Assembly (NCBI GenBank): GCA_035550215.1
Contig: DASZPM010000003.1
Location: forward strand, 1 to 64,000
Length of the DNA stretch: 64,000 bases
Direction of reading: 5' to 3'
Source: JABDFW01 sp035550215
GTDB lineage: Bacteria > Bacteroidota > Bacteroidia > Chitinophagales > Chitinophagaceae
The notes beneath the pieces were generated by a model that did not search any database, was not told where the DNA came from, and worked only from the letters and a program-made list of their open reading frames with translations. The translations under genes and the position numbers were made by a program. Shown here in pieces: positions 1-8,375 of the stretch (the first letter of the stretch is position 1; each line of letters starts with the position of its first letter).

Positions 1-113
1 ATACGGCTTGAAGATCACCTGTTTGTCATTACGTCTCTTCATAACTATAATGACAACTCTTTGCTCCTTAACGCTTCTTTTTATACCTCAATACTTATCT
101 ACATATGTGAAAA

Positions 114-140
114 AGGCTGCCCCCACTTTTGAGACAGCCT
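114..140 (-). terminator. Rho-independent terminator of the transketolase gene
   Basis: A 6-bp stem AGGCTG/CAGCCT encloses a 15-nt loop, and on the minus strand it is followed by a T run (complement of the A run at 110-114). It lies just beyond the stop of the minus-strand transketolase gene. Bases 1-113 hold no gene I can support. Confidence 0.7.
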
Positions 141-167
141 CGTTCTATAAAATGCGATTGCGAATTA

Positions 168-1130
168 TTATCCTTTCCTCGCCAGTACTCTTTCCGCCGC
201 TGCAACTATATCGGGCGAATCGAGGCCATATTTTTTAAGCAGCTCTTCGGGTTTGCCGCTTTCGCCAAAAGTATCTTTAGTACCTATATATTCAATAGGC
301 ACCGGAAAATTACGTGCCGCAACCTGCCCTATGCAATCGCCAAGGCCGCCGTATATGTTATGTTCCTCGCAGGTAACAGCGCATTTTGTTTTGGTGATTG
401 ATTTAACAATCGCTTCAACATCAAGCGGCTTTATGGTGTGTACATTTATTAATTCAACACTATAGCCTTTTTCTTCCAGTATTTTTCCTGCTTCAATAGC
501 CTTCCAAACAAGGTGGCCGCAGGCAAAAATGCTTATATCGGTTCCCTCGTTTAGCACCTGGGCCTTGCCGATAACAAAATCGCCGCCGCCTTCCGGTGTA
601 AAGTTTGGCCACTTTGGCCTGCCGAAACGCAGGTAAACCGGCCCCTGGTAGTCAGCCACGGCAATCGTGGCAGCTTTTGTCTGGTTAAAGTCACAGGGTA
701 CAATCACGGTCATGCCCGGCAACATTCTCATCATACCTATATCTTCCAGTATCTGGTGTGTTGCGCCATCTTCCCCTAAGGTAAGGCCGGCGTGGCTTGC
801 ACAAATTTTTACGTTTTTTCCGCTGTAAGCAATGCTTTGGCGTATCTGGTCATATACGCGGCCAGTACTAAAATTGGCGAACGTGGTGGTAAAAGGTATT
901 TTGCCGCCAATGGTAAGGCCTGCTGCAATGCCCATCATGTTCGCTTCAGCAATGCCTACCTCAATAAAGCGGTCGGGAAAATCTTTCATAAACGGCCCCA
1001 ATTTAAAAGAGCCGGCCAGGTCGGCCGTTAGTACAATTGCGTTGGGGTTTTTCTTGCCTACTTCGTAAATGCCCTCTCCAAATCCTGCCCTCGTTTCCTT
1101 TTCGTTTAAAACCGTGATGTCTTTTACCAT
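168..1130 (-). CDS. Transketolase, C-terminal subunit (split type)
   Basis: This is the C-terminal half of a split transketolase, which moves two-carbon ketol units in the non-oxidative pentose phosphate pathway. The protein has 320 residues. It has the pyrimidine-binding thiamine diphosphate domain (about residues 5-170), with the conserved Glu in GIAEANMMGIAAGL (Glu62), and then the transketolase C-terminal domain (about 190-310). There is no N-terminal pyrophosphate-binding domain with a GDG motif, so a separate N-terminal partner must exist. Split enzymes usually have the N-half gene directly upstream. Here the upstream neighbour is galE, 45 nt away, so the partner is outside the window. 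A 1-deoxyxylulose-5-phosphate synthase-like or other thiamine enzyme half is less likely. Confidence 0.9.
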   Translation of the reverse strand: MVKDITVLNEKETRAGFGEGIYEVGKKNPNAIVLTADLAGSFKLGPFMKDFPDRFIEVGIAEANMMGIAAGLTIGGKIPFTTTFANFSTGRVYDQIRQSIAYSGKNVKICASHAGLTLGEDGATHQILEDIGMMRMLPGMTVIVPCDFNQTKAATIAVADYQGPVYLRFGRPKWPNFTPEGGGDFVIGKAQVLNEGTDISIFACGHLVWKAIEAGKILEEKGYSVELINVHTIKPLDVEAIVKSITKTKCAVTCEEHNIYGGLGDCIGQVAARNFPVPIEYIGTKDTFGESGKPEELLKKYGLDSPDIVAAAERVLARKG

Positions 1131-1175
1131 GAATAATTAATTATATAAGTTTTATTATGTGTTGAGTCGTACATT

Positions 1176-2231
1176 CTAATTAAGTGTGTGTTTTTGTTTA
1201 CTCATTAACTCTTCATCTTCTTTTACTTTCTGTTCCCATTGCCATGCGGTACGCATCATATCATCAAGATCAAATTTTATATCCCAGCCAAGCACCTGTA
1301 CTGCATAATTATTATTAGCGTAAATGGCCACAACATCACCCGGGCGGCGTGGCCCTACTTTATAGTTAAGTTTTTCGCCGGAAACTTTTTCAAAAGCCTG
1401 TATTGCTTCAAAAACGGTAACTCCATTGCCAGAACCAAGATTGAAAATATCGCAGTTTGTTTTGTTTCTTTTATTCAAAAGGTACTCTAACGCCAGGGTA
1501 TGGGCATGGGCAATATCAGACACGTGAATATAGTCGCGCACGCAGCTTCCGTCCCTTGTAGGGTAATCTCCGCCATACACCTGCATCTGCGGCAGCTTGC
1601 CTATGGCTGTTTGGGTAATGGCTGGTACAAGGTTTTGCGGCCTGCCCAAAGGCAACTCGCCAATCATTATGGAAGGATGTGCACCTACCGGGTTAAAGTA
1701 CCGCAGCAATATAGCGGCGGTATTACCGGCTTTTGTAAAATCCTGTATTATCCTTTCGCCCATTTGCTTGGTAGCGCCATAAGGAGATTCGGCTTTTTTC
1801 TCCGGCGATCCTTCGGTAACAGGTACTTCGTCGGGGTTGCCATATACGGTGCAGGATGAAGAAAAAACAAAGTTAGGGATGGCGAATTCTTTTACACATT
1901 TAAGCAGGTTTACCAATGCGAAAATGTTATTCTCATAATAATCCAGCGGCTTTTCCACTGATTCGCCCACTGCTTTAAAGGCGGCAAAATGTATAACACC
2001 GCTTATGTCCTCATTTTCCTGGAAAACTGCGCGTGTTTCATCAAAGTTTTTCAGGTCAACCTTGTAATTTTTAATCTTTTTGCCGGTAATCTTTTCAATG
2101 CCATCCAATAAATAGGTAGTAGAGCGGGAATTATCGTCAATACTTACTACATCAAAGCCATTTTCTATAAGGTCAACAACAGTATGCGAGCCAATATAAC
2201 CACAGCCACCTGTAACCAGAATTTTATGCAT
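1176..2231 (-). CDS. galE: UDP-glucose 4-epimerase
   Basis: This short-chain dehydrogenase-fold enzyme interconverts UDP-glucose and UDP-galactose with bound NAD, feeding galactose use and surface polysaccharide synthesis. The 351-residue length is normal for GalE. The NAD-binding motif GGCGYIG sits at residues 8-14, the catalytic serine block SSSCTVYG at about 124-131 and the YGATK catalytic Tyr/Lys at 151-155. The C-terminal VRDYIHVSDIA and RRPGDV motifs are typical of GalE. I start it at the Met in MHKILVTGG (2231) rather than two codons upstream, because family members begin so. It follows the PiT permease gene by 56 nt and precedes the transketolase gene, so all may share a transcript. 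Confidence 0.95.
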   Translation of the reverse strand: MHKILVTGGCGYIGSHTVVDLIENGFDVVSIDDNSRSTTYLLDGIEKITGKKIKNYKVDLKNFDETRAVFQENEDISGVIHFAAFKAVGESVEKPLDYYENNIFALVNLLKCVKEFAIPNFVFSSSCTVYGNPDEVPVTEGSPEKKAESPYGATKQMGERIIQDFTKAGNTAAILLRYFNPVGAHPSIMIGELPLGRPQNLVPAITQTAIGKLPQMQVYGGDYPTRDGSCVRDYIHVSDIAHAHTLALEYLLNKRNKTNCDIFNLGSGNGVTVFEAIQAFEKVSGEKLNYKVGPRRPGDVVAIYANNNYAVQVLGWDIKFDLDDMMRTAWQWEQKVKEDEELMSKQKHTLN

Positions 2232-2287
2232 AAGCACTTAAATAATGCTGCAAAATAACTAAAAACTCATGTATAAGCGTGTATTAA

Positions 2288-3460
2288 TTATTTAAGAAAC
2301 ATTGAAGCTATAGCGTACAGCCCTGCTGCCAGCAACGCACTTACGGGTATGGTAAGTATCCATGCCCATACAAGATTTATAGTAACACCCCAGCGCACGG
2401 CATTTAACCTGCGCGTGGCGCCTACGCCTATAATGGAGCCTGTAATAGTGTGGGTGGTGCTTACCGGGGCACCTAAATTGGCCGCGGTAAACAAGGTGAT
2501 AGCGCCCGCGGTTTCGGCGCAAACACCTTCCAGCGGGGTAACTTTAGTAATGCGGGTACCCATTGTTTTTACAATCTTCCAGCCACCGCTTAATGTGCCT
2601 AAACTTATAGCAGAATAACAAACCAGCGGAACCCAGTATAAATCGTGCAAGGCTGTAAGTGCATCGGGATACCGGCCTATAGCCACAAACGCAGCGGCTA
2701 TAATGCCCATTACTTTTTGTGCGTCGCTACCACCGTGCCCAAGGCTTAAGGCAGCAGAAGACACCAACTGCAGCCTTTTAAACATATTGCCGGTGCGGTA
2801 AGCATTCTCGCCTTTTACATAATTGGTTACATAGGCCACCACAAAAAAGGCCCCCAATACTATAAGCATAAATGGCTCAAAACCAAGGCCGAGTACCGAA
2901 AAATCTTTGGGCCCGGGCTTTTTAAAAGGTACAAACAATACGCAGCCGGTAACCAATGCCGTGGTAACCAGGGTACGTATCCAAAAATTCTTTTGAACGG
3001 TAATTACGGTGATAAGCATACCGATAAGCATGCCTATCAGCGGGGCAAAAACTATAAAAATCAATGTTTTGTAAATGCTCGCTGCATCAATACTGCCAAA
3101 GCCGGCATGCGCTATGGCTGCCCCGGCAAAGCCGCCGATTAATGTGTGTGATGATGAGGAAGGAATGCCATACCACCAGGTAATAAGGTTCCAGCATATT
3201 GCCGCGATTACGCCGGAAAGTATAACGGGTAAAGTGATGAACTCCTTGTGTACTGTTTTGGCAACCGTGTCTGCCACGCTGTGCTCTTTAAAAATAAAAT
3301 ATGCCAGGAAATTAAAAAAAGCTGCCCAGGCAACCGCCTGCAGTGGGGTAAGTACCTTGGTTGAAACAATAGTGGCTATTGAATTGGCAGCATCGTGAAA
3401 ACCATTAATAAAGTCAAATACTATAGCAAGGCAGATAATAACAATTAATAATACTGGCAT
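2288..3460 (-). CDS. Inorganic phosphate transporter, PiT family
   Basis: This is a low-affinity, cation-coupled phosphate permease of the inner membrane. The 390-residue protein is almost entirely hydrophobic helices. It carries the two inverted PiT signature repeats: DFINGFHDAANSIAT near residue 16, and GHGGSDAQKVMG near 240 with a later GAPVSTTHTITG. The related PSSSSHTLIGG occurs near residue 120. It lies 42 nt downstream of the DUF47 gene, a pairing common for PiT carriers, in which the PhoU-like protein is thought to modulate the permease. With the Pst system starting less than 1 kb away on the other strand, low- and high-affinity phosphate uptake sit back to back. Confidence 0.93.
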   Translation of the reverse strand: MPVLLIVIICLAIVFDFINGFHDAANSIATIVSTKVLTPLQAVAWAAFFNFLAYFIFKEHSVADTVAKTVHKEFITLPVILSGVIAAICWNLITWWYGIPSSSSHTLIGGFAGAAIAHAGFGSIDAASIYKTLIFIVFAPLIGMLIGMLITVITVQKNFWIRTLVTTALVTGCVLFVPFKKPGPKDFSVLGLGFEPFMLIVLGAFFVVAYVTNYVKGENAYRTGNMFKRLQLVSSAALSLGHGGSDAQKVMGIIAAAFVAIGRYPDALTALHDLYWVPLVCYSAISLGTLSGGWKIVKTMGTRITKVTPLEGVCAETAGAITLFTAANLGAPVSTTHTITGSIIGVGATRRLNAVRWGVTINLVWAWILTIPVSALLAAGLYAIASMFLK

Positions 3461-3502
3461 AAGCGTTAATTAGTGATGGGCAGTTGCAGAACAACAGCTT
3501 TT

Positions 3503-4147
3503 TTACGCGTATTTAATGATAATTGATTCTATCACATTGGCCGCATCCTCGCATTTGTCGGTAGCAGTTTCCATTGTTTGGTAAATTTCCCGCTTCTTCA
3601 TCACCTCTTTGGCATCCGGCTCAGTTTCAAACAGCCGGTCAACGCTCATGTCGTAAATATCGTCCGCCTGGTTTTCAATGCTGTTAACTTTTACCAGTGC
3701 ATCGGTTATTTTGCGCAGGTTTTTCATGTTTCTAAGCTCCCATACAGCATTTTTTATTTGTACTGAACCATCAACAATAAGGTCGGCCATTTTTCTTATG
3801 CCTATATCGTTAGGGTTAACCCTGTAAAAATTTATCTTTTTTGCTGATGAATAAATGTAATCCGCAATGTCGTCCAGCGCCGAGGCAAGGGAGTGTATAT
3901 CCTCGCGGTCAAAGGGGGTGATGAAATTTCTTCCCAGTTCTGTAAACAGGCGATGGGTGTGTTCATCATTTTTATGTTCAAGGTCTTCCACCTGCTTGAT
4001 GAGGGTACTTCTCTTGTCAAAATCCATTTCGTGTACCACCTTCTTTAAAAGTTCAGCCATTTCATTTACAGTGGCCACAACGTCCTCAAACAGGTCGTAA
4101 AAAATTTTGTTTTTGGGAACGAAGATGCTTCCTAAGTTAAAAGCCAT
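3503..4147 (-). CDS. DUF47 family PhoU-like protein, probable PiT regulator
   Basis: This is an all-helical cytoplasmic protein of the DUF47/PhoU-like family (TIGR00153-type). It is usually encoded next to PiT permeases and is thought to control phosphate uptake. The start chosen gives MAFNLGSIFVPK (214 residues); six codons upstream an in-frame Met exists, but it would overlap the -7 box less plausibly. Recognisable family features are the F(F/Y)DLFED segment near the N-terminus, the HKND..H repeat-like helix near residue 60 and the DDIADYIY helix near 95. The second PhoU-like half carries IENQADDIYDMSVDRLF. It is divergent from the porin/pst operon and is probably the first gene of the DUF47-pit-galE-tkt run. 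Confidence 0.88.
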   Translation of the reverse strand: MAFNLGSIFVPKNKIFYDLFEDVVATVNEMAELLKKVVHEMDFDKRSTLIKQVEDLEHKNDEHTHRLFTELGRNFITPFDREDIHSLASALDDIADYIYSSAKKINFYRVNPNDIGIRKMADLIVDGSVQIKNAVWELRNMKNLRKITDALVKVNSIENQADDIYDMSVDRLFETEPDAKEVMKKREIYQTMETATDKCEDAANVIESIIIKYA

Positions 4148-4162
4148 GTGCGGAATTTTGAG

Positions 4163-4170
4163 CAAAAATA
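4163..4170 (-). promoter_or_regulatory. -7 box for the DUF47-pit transcript
   Basis: On the minus strand this reads TATTTTTG, a full match to the Bacteroidota -7 element TAnnTTTG, 15 nt before the chosen DUF47 start codon. I see no clear TTG -33 element at the usual distance, so the call rests on the -7 box alone. Confidence 0.45.
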
Positions 4171-4292
4171 GCTTTCTAAGCCGAATAGCGATAAACTTTA
4201 AATTTTTGGGTATAATTTATTGTAAATGAGTATATAATTAATTACACTAAATATTTATTTGATTAAAAACATGGCTGGAAAAAGCGACCTTG

Positions 4293-4348
4293 TTAACATT
4301 AAGGTAACATTGCGGTAACATTGCAGTAATAGCCTAACGCGTCCTTTG
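4293..4348 (+). promoter_or_regulatory. PhoB-box array and weak -7 box of the porin/pst operon
   Basis: Four copies of a (T/G)TAACA-type hexamer start at 4293 (TTAACA), 4304 (GTAACA), 4315 (GTAACA) and 4326 (GTAATA), exactly 11 bp apart. PhoB/PhoP-family regulators bind direct repeats with this 11-bp period. The array ends 9 bp before GTCCTTTG (4341-4348), a degraded -7 box that lacks the TA of TAnnTTTG. The repeats thus occupy the place of the -33 element, as expected of an activator-dependent phosphate-starvation promoter. Binding by the phoB-like product at 11877-12554 is inferred. Confidence 0.75.
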
Positions 4349-4370
4349 CGTTCAAATTAATCCCTAAAAT

Positions 4371-5684
4371 ATGACAAGTAAGACTACTACTAAAAAGCTG
4401 ATGCTTATGGCTATCCCTTTGCTTATTCTTTCTTCTTTAACTGCAAACAGGGTAGATGCTCAGTACCTTCTGAACAACGATTCAGCCTTTAAAGCCGGCG
4501 CTCCTAATTCAGGCAGAATTTGGGGCTATGCCTTCGGCGATTTAGCCTATAAAGGGCATGCGGATGCAATGAGCCGCGGCGGCAGTAACCAGTACACAGG
4601 CATACCTGAATCAAGAAATTCTTTTCAGTTCCGCCGTATTTATCTTGGTTACGACTACAACATCAGTAAAAAGTTTTCAGCAGAACTGTTGTTAGCTGCT
4701 GAAGATAATTTTCCCGCAGGCAACCCGCCTTCTGCCACTTCTGCCAGCGGCGACGAATTACTGAATAATAAATTGTCTTTTTACATTAAGCTGATGAACA
4801 TCCGCGTAAAAAGTATCTGGAAAGGTACTGACCTTGTAGTTGGACAAGTTGCTACGCCTGCATTCCCTATGATGTCAGAAAAAATATGGAACTACAGGTC
4901 AATTGAAAGAACCATTACGGATATTCGCCGCACGCCTTCTTATGATTTAGGTGCTGCGTTACAGGGTGTTTTTGACCCGGCCACAAAAAACTTCGGTTAT
5001 GACCTGATGGTTGGTAACGGAAGCAGTGCAAAACCCGAAGGAGACAATTTTAAATGGTTGTACGGTGATGTGTACGCTTATTTTGCCGACAAGAAAATTG
5101 TATTGGACTTATATGCTGATTATGAAAGACTTAACTGGACACCCAGCTGGCACCACTCACGCCAGATGGTAAAAGGCTTTATTGCTTACAACAGTGCGGC
5201 TACCGCAAAAGGAACCGACCCCGGCAAAGGCTTTACAATAGGTGTTGAGGCTTATGTAAATAACCTTAAGAATGATAATTTTGCTACCAAAATTGCCGGT
5301 GGCGTTGATACATTGAGCAACCATGCTACAGGTGTATCTGTATTCATGCATGGCGATATCGTACCTGGCAAATTGAGGTTTTTTGCCCGTGTAGACGCCT
5401 ACAACCCGAACAATAAGGTTGACAACAGCGTTTACAGTGCGTACAAAGGAAACTTAGGCAACTATAACGACAATACATATAATGGTACTACTGCCACAGG
5501 TGACCAAACCTACAAGCAGGTTTTTGCTACAGCGGGTCTTGACTTTACCCCTGCAAAGAATGTACATTTTATGCCTAATTTTTGGTATAACAGCTATAAA
5601 ACACAATTAACAGGGTCAGGCGCTGCTGCAAACGACCATGACTTAGTGTACAGGATTACGTTCTATTATGTGTTTGGTAAATAA
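4371..5684 (+). CDS. Outer-membrane porin of the Pst operon (phosphate-selective porin-like)
   Basis: This 437-residue protein has a cleavable signal peptide ending near VDAQ (residues about 1-30). The remainder is rich in alternating polar and aromatic residues and ends in the aromatic-rich strand VYRITFYYVFGK, as a beta-barrel should. It resembles OprP/OprO-type porins in general character. Its place directly ahead of pstS and behind the Pho-box array suggests that it brings phosphate across the outer membrane. Substrate selectivity cannot be read from the sequence. The gap of 117 nt to pstS holds no terminator, so the operon probably continues. Confidence 0.8.
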   Translation: MTSKTTTKKLMLMAIPLLILSSLTANRVDAQYLLNNDSAFKAGAPNSGRIWGYAFGDLAYKGHADAMSRGGSNQYTGIPESRNSFQFRRIYLGYDYNISKKFSAELLLAAEDNFPAGNPPSATSASGDELLNNKLSFYIKLMNIRVKSIWKGTDLVVGQVATPAFPMMSEKIWNYRSIERTITDIRRTPSYDLGAALQGVFDPATKNFGYDLMVGNGSSAKPEGDNFKWLYGDVYAYFADKKIVLDLYADYERLNWTPSWHHSRQMVKGFIAYNSAATAKGTDPGKGFTIGVEAYVNNLKNDNFATKIAGGVDTLSNHATGVSVFMHGDIVPGKLRFFARVDAYNPNNKVDNSVYSAYKGNLGNYNDNTYNGTTATGDQTYKQVFATAGLDFTPAKNVHFMPNFWYNSYKTQLTGSGAAANDHDLVYRITFYYVFGK

Positions 5685-5801
5685 GTAAATAACCCGCTGT
5701 TATTAACTATTTATTAATTAGTAAGTAATAGTTTGATAACATGGGAGGTTAAACTTACAACATAAAAATTTTATCAAAACACCCAGAAATAAATAAACAA
5801 T

Positions 5802-6872
5802 ATGAAAAATTTTCGTGCAACAATCAGAAAGGCCTTAGTACCCGCAGCATTATTACTGGCGGCTACAGGTATGCAATTGAAAGCTTCAGCGCAGGATGAT
5901 AAAACACTGTTAGGCGCAGGCAGCTCGTTTGTTAACCCGCTGTTCTCAAAAATGTTTGCTGAGTATAACACCAAATTTGGTGTACAGGTAAACTACCAGT
6001 CAATCGGTTCAGGTGGTGGTATATTACAGTTAACTAACAAGACAGTTGATTTTGGCGCTTCTGATGCGCCGCTTAATGCTGAGCAGGCCACAAAAATCGG
6101 TGTTCCTGTGCTGCATATTCCGCAGGCATCAGGTGCAGTAGTTATAACTTATAATCTGCCCGGCGTTACTGCAAACCTTAAGTTTACTCCCGATGTAATT
6201 GCAGATATCTATCTTGGAAAAATAACACAGTGGAGCGACCCAAGAATTACCGGTTTAAACAGGGGCGTATCAATACCTGCACTGCCAATCCTAGTAGCCC
6301 ACCGTTCAGACGGTAGCGGTACAACAGCTATCTTTACAAACTATCTTTCCAAAGTAAGCCCTGAATGGAGTTCAAAAGTAGGTGCCGGCGGCGCGGTAAA
6401 CTGGCCGGTAGGTTTGGGCGGTAAAGGTAACGAAGGCGTTTCAGGCCTTGTAAAACAAACACCTGGCGGTATAGGTTACGTTGAACTTATCTATGCCCTG
6501 AATAACCATATGGGTTATGGCCAGGTTAGAAATAAAAAGGGTAAATTTATTATGCCTTCTATTGCATCGGTAACTGCGGCAGGCAATATAACAATGCCGG
6601 AAGATTCAAAAGTGTTTTTGACTGATACAGAAGCAGCCGATGGTTACCCCATAAGCGGTTTTACATGGGTTGTTATTTATAAGGAGCAAAATTATAACGG
6701 GCGTTCAGCAGCAAGAGCTGAGCAGCTTTTGAAACTGTTATGGTGGAACATTCACGATGGCCAGCAATATTGCACAGCCCTGTATTATGCTCCGTTGTCT
6801 AAGGCTGCAGTTAAAGTGGCAGAAAAAATACTTAAGTCTGCTACTTATAATGGCAAGCCCATCTTAAAATAA
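5802..6872 (+). CDS. pstS: Periplasmic phosphate-binding protein PstS
   Basis: This is the substrate-binding component of the high-affinity phosphate ABC transporter. The protein has 356 residues, near the family norm. It has an N-terminal signal peptide with probable cleavage after ASA (about residue 30) and no lipobox Cys. Phosphate-binding motifs are present: GAGSSFVNPLFSKM, YQSIGSGGGI with VDFGASDAP, and HRSDGSGTTAIFTNYL with its Arg-Ser-Asp-Gly-Ser cluster. The C-terminal half has the usual GGIGYVEL block. It sits between the porin and pstC genes and is expected to be the most abundant product of the operon (see the stem-loop at 6928-6964). Confidence 0.95.
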   Translation: MKNFRATIRKALVPAALLLAATGMQLKASAQDDKTLLGAGSSFVNPLFSKMFAEYNTKFGVQVNYQSIGSGGGILQLTNKTVDFGASDAPLNAEQATKIGVPVLHIPQASGAVVITYNLPGVTANLKFTPDVIADIYLGKITQWSDPRITGLNRGVSIPALPILVAHRSDGSGTTAIFTNYLSKVSPEWSSKVGAGGAVNWPVGLGGKGNEGVSGLVKQTPGGIGYVELIYALNNHMGYGQVRNKKGKFIMPSIASVTAAGNITMPEDSKVFLTDTEAADGYPISGFTWVVIYKEQNYNGRSAARAEQLLKLLWWNIHDGQQYCTALYYAPLSKAAVKVAEKILKSATYNGKPILK

Positions 6873-6927
6873 AAGTTAGCTTGATATTAAAGAATTTTAA
6901 TAGCATACAATATTTGATTTAAACAAA

Positions 6928-6964
6928 ATTACCCGCCGCGGCCATAAATGCCGTAGCGGGTAAT
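6928..6964 (+). other. Intercistronic stem-loop between pstS and pstC
   Basis: The arms ATTACCCGC (6928-6936) and GCGGGTAAT (6956-6964) pair perfectly over 9 bp, with a further GGC/GCC pairing inside. No T tract follows, so this is unlikely to be a full terminator. Stem-loops in this position commonly stabilise the upstream message, giving more binding protein than permease; that role is inferred. A GGAGG lies 2 nt before the pstC start, a spacing too tight for a normal Shine-Dalgarno site. Confidence 0.65.
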
Positions 6965-6980
6965 TGCATATCCGGAGGCT

Positions 6981-8375
6981 ATGGGAAAAATTAACACGGG
7001 AAAATATACAAAGCATACTTATGGCCAGGTACGCATGGAGAATGTCTTCAAGCGAACGTTAGTGGCAATTGCCATAGTAATGATAATAATTGTAGTGGGC
7101 ATTTTTCTTACATTGATAGTTAAATCCATGCCTTCTATACAATCTCTTGGTTTAAAATACTTGTGGGGCAAAACGTGGGACCCTATTAATAATGTATATG
7201 GCGCCTTACCCTTTTTATTGGGTACCCTGTTAACATCATTCCTCGCTTTAATTATTTCCATACCTTTTTCATTTGCCATAGCTGTTTACCTGGGGGAATA
7301 TAACCCGCGGGGGTGGCTGTCAAACTTTTTAAAAAATGCCGTTGAGCTAATTGCCGCTGTACCGTCAGTAATATATGGTTTTTGGGCGCTGCTGGTTTTA
7401 GTGCCGATTGTACAGAAAATGGAAAATAGCTGGAACGCGCACAAGTTTGGCGAATACAAGAAAGTTGATACACAGTACAACACGTTTAGTGTTAATGATA
7501 AAAAGCTGGCATTAGATACGGATTATTTTCCCTTGTCTTACTCAGGTACTTCTACTCTTGAAGGTACAATCATCCCGGATAATTCAACGCTGCCGGATTC
7601 AGTTAAGCAGGGGCAGATGTGGATGCTTGATTTAAAGCCCATGCTGGAAGCAAATAAGAATAAACCTTCCTATAATATCAACGATGCCATTACAAAGATT
7701 GCCAATGATGATTTTGACAAAGGGGCAGGAGGGCTTATCCTCTATAATACTTCAGGCATTGCTGACAATTTGCAATTTAACAGGAAGGATACTACTACGC
7801 AGCTTGTTGTGCCGGTAGTATATGTTAAGGACGATGCTTATAAAAAATACTTTACTGCAGCAACGGATAATAGCGGCAGCCTGCAGGCGAGTGTAACCAC
7901 TGTTGACCCGTATAATATTCTCCCTTACGGTATTGGTATATTTACAGCGTCACTCATCCTTTCCATCATGATTATCCCGTATGCTGCTTCATTGGGCAGG
8001 GAAATGATAAAAATGGTGCCTTCTCCTTTAAAAGAGGGCGCTTACGCCCTTGGTGCGACGCGGTACGAAGTGATAAGAAGCGTAATATTGCCTTATACCA
8101 AGTCGGGCTTGTTTGCGGGCATATTGCTTTCGCTTGGCCGCGCGTTGGGCGAAACGATGGCAGTAACCATGGTAATCGGCAATACCAGCCACATGCCAAC
8201 CAGCCTTTTTTCGCCGGGTAATACAATGGCGAGTGTTATAGCCAACGAATTTAACGAAGCATCGCATGACCTTTACTGGAGCGCGCTGGTGGAACTTGGA
8301 CTTGCATTGTTCCTGGTAACAGTAATTATAAACATGATAGGCAAACGAATTATTAAACGCTTTACAAATGAGTAA
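6981..8375 (+). CDS. pstC: Phosphate ABC transporter permease PstC with a large periplasmic insertion
   Basis: This is one of the two inner-membrane channel subunits of the Pst transporter. At 464 residues it is about 150 longer than ordinary PstC. Membrane helices lie at about 24-48, 75-103 and 118-145, and more follow from 312 to the end. The cytoplasmic EAA-type loop contains KEGAYALGATRYEVIR. Residues about 150-310 form an extra hydrophilic domain between the third helix and the GIGIFTASLILSIMI helix, on the periplasmic side. Its core (about 246-291) has GAGGLILYNT, then VVPVVYVKDDAYKKYF, which resembles protease-associated (PA) domains. The gene overlaps pstA by 8 nt. Confidence 0.93.
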   Translation: MGKINTGKYTKHTYGQVRMENVFKRTLVAIAIVMIIIVVGIFLTLIVKSMPSIQSLGLKYLWGKTWDPINNVYGALPFLLGTLLTSFLALIISIPFSFAIAVYLGEYNPRGWLSNFLKNAVELIAAVPSVIYGFWALLVLVPIVQKMENSWNAHKFGEYKKVDTQYNTFSVNDKKLALDTDYFPLSYSGTSTLEGTIIPDNSTLPDSVKQGQMWMLDLKPMLEANKNKPSYNINDAITKIANDDFDKGAGGLILYNTSGIADNLQFNRKDTTTQLVVPVVYVKDDAYKKYFTAATDNSGSLQASVTTVDPYNILPYGIGIFTASLILSIMIIPYAASLGREMIKMVPSPLKEGAYALGATRYEVIRSVILPYTKSGLFAGILLSLGRALGETMAVTMVIGNTSHMPTSLFSPGNTMASVIANEFNEASHDLYWSALVELGLALFLVTVIINMIGKRIIKRFTNE

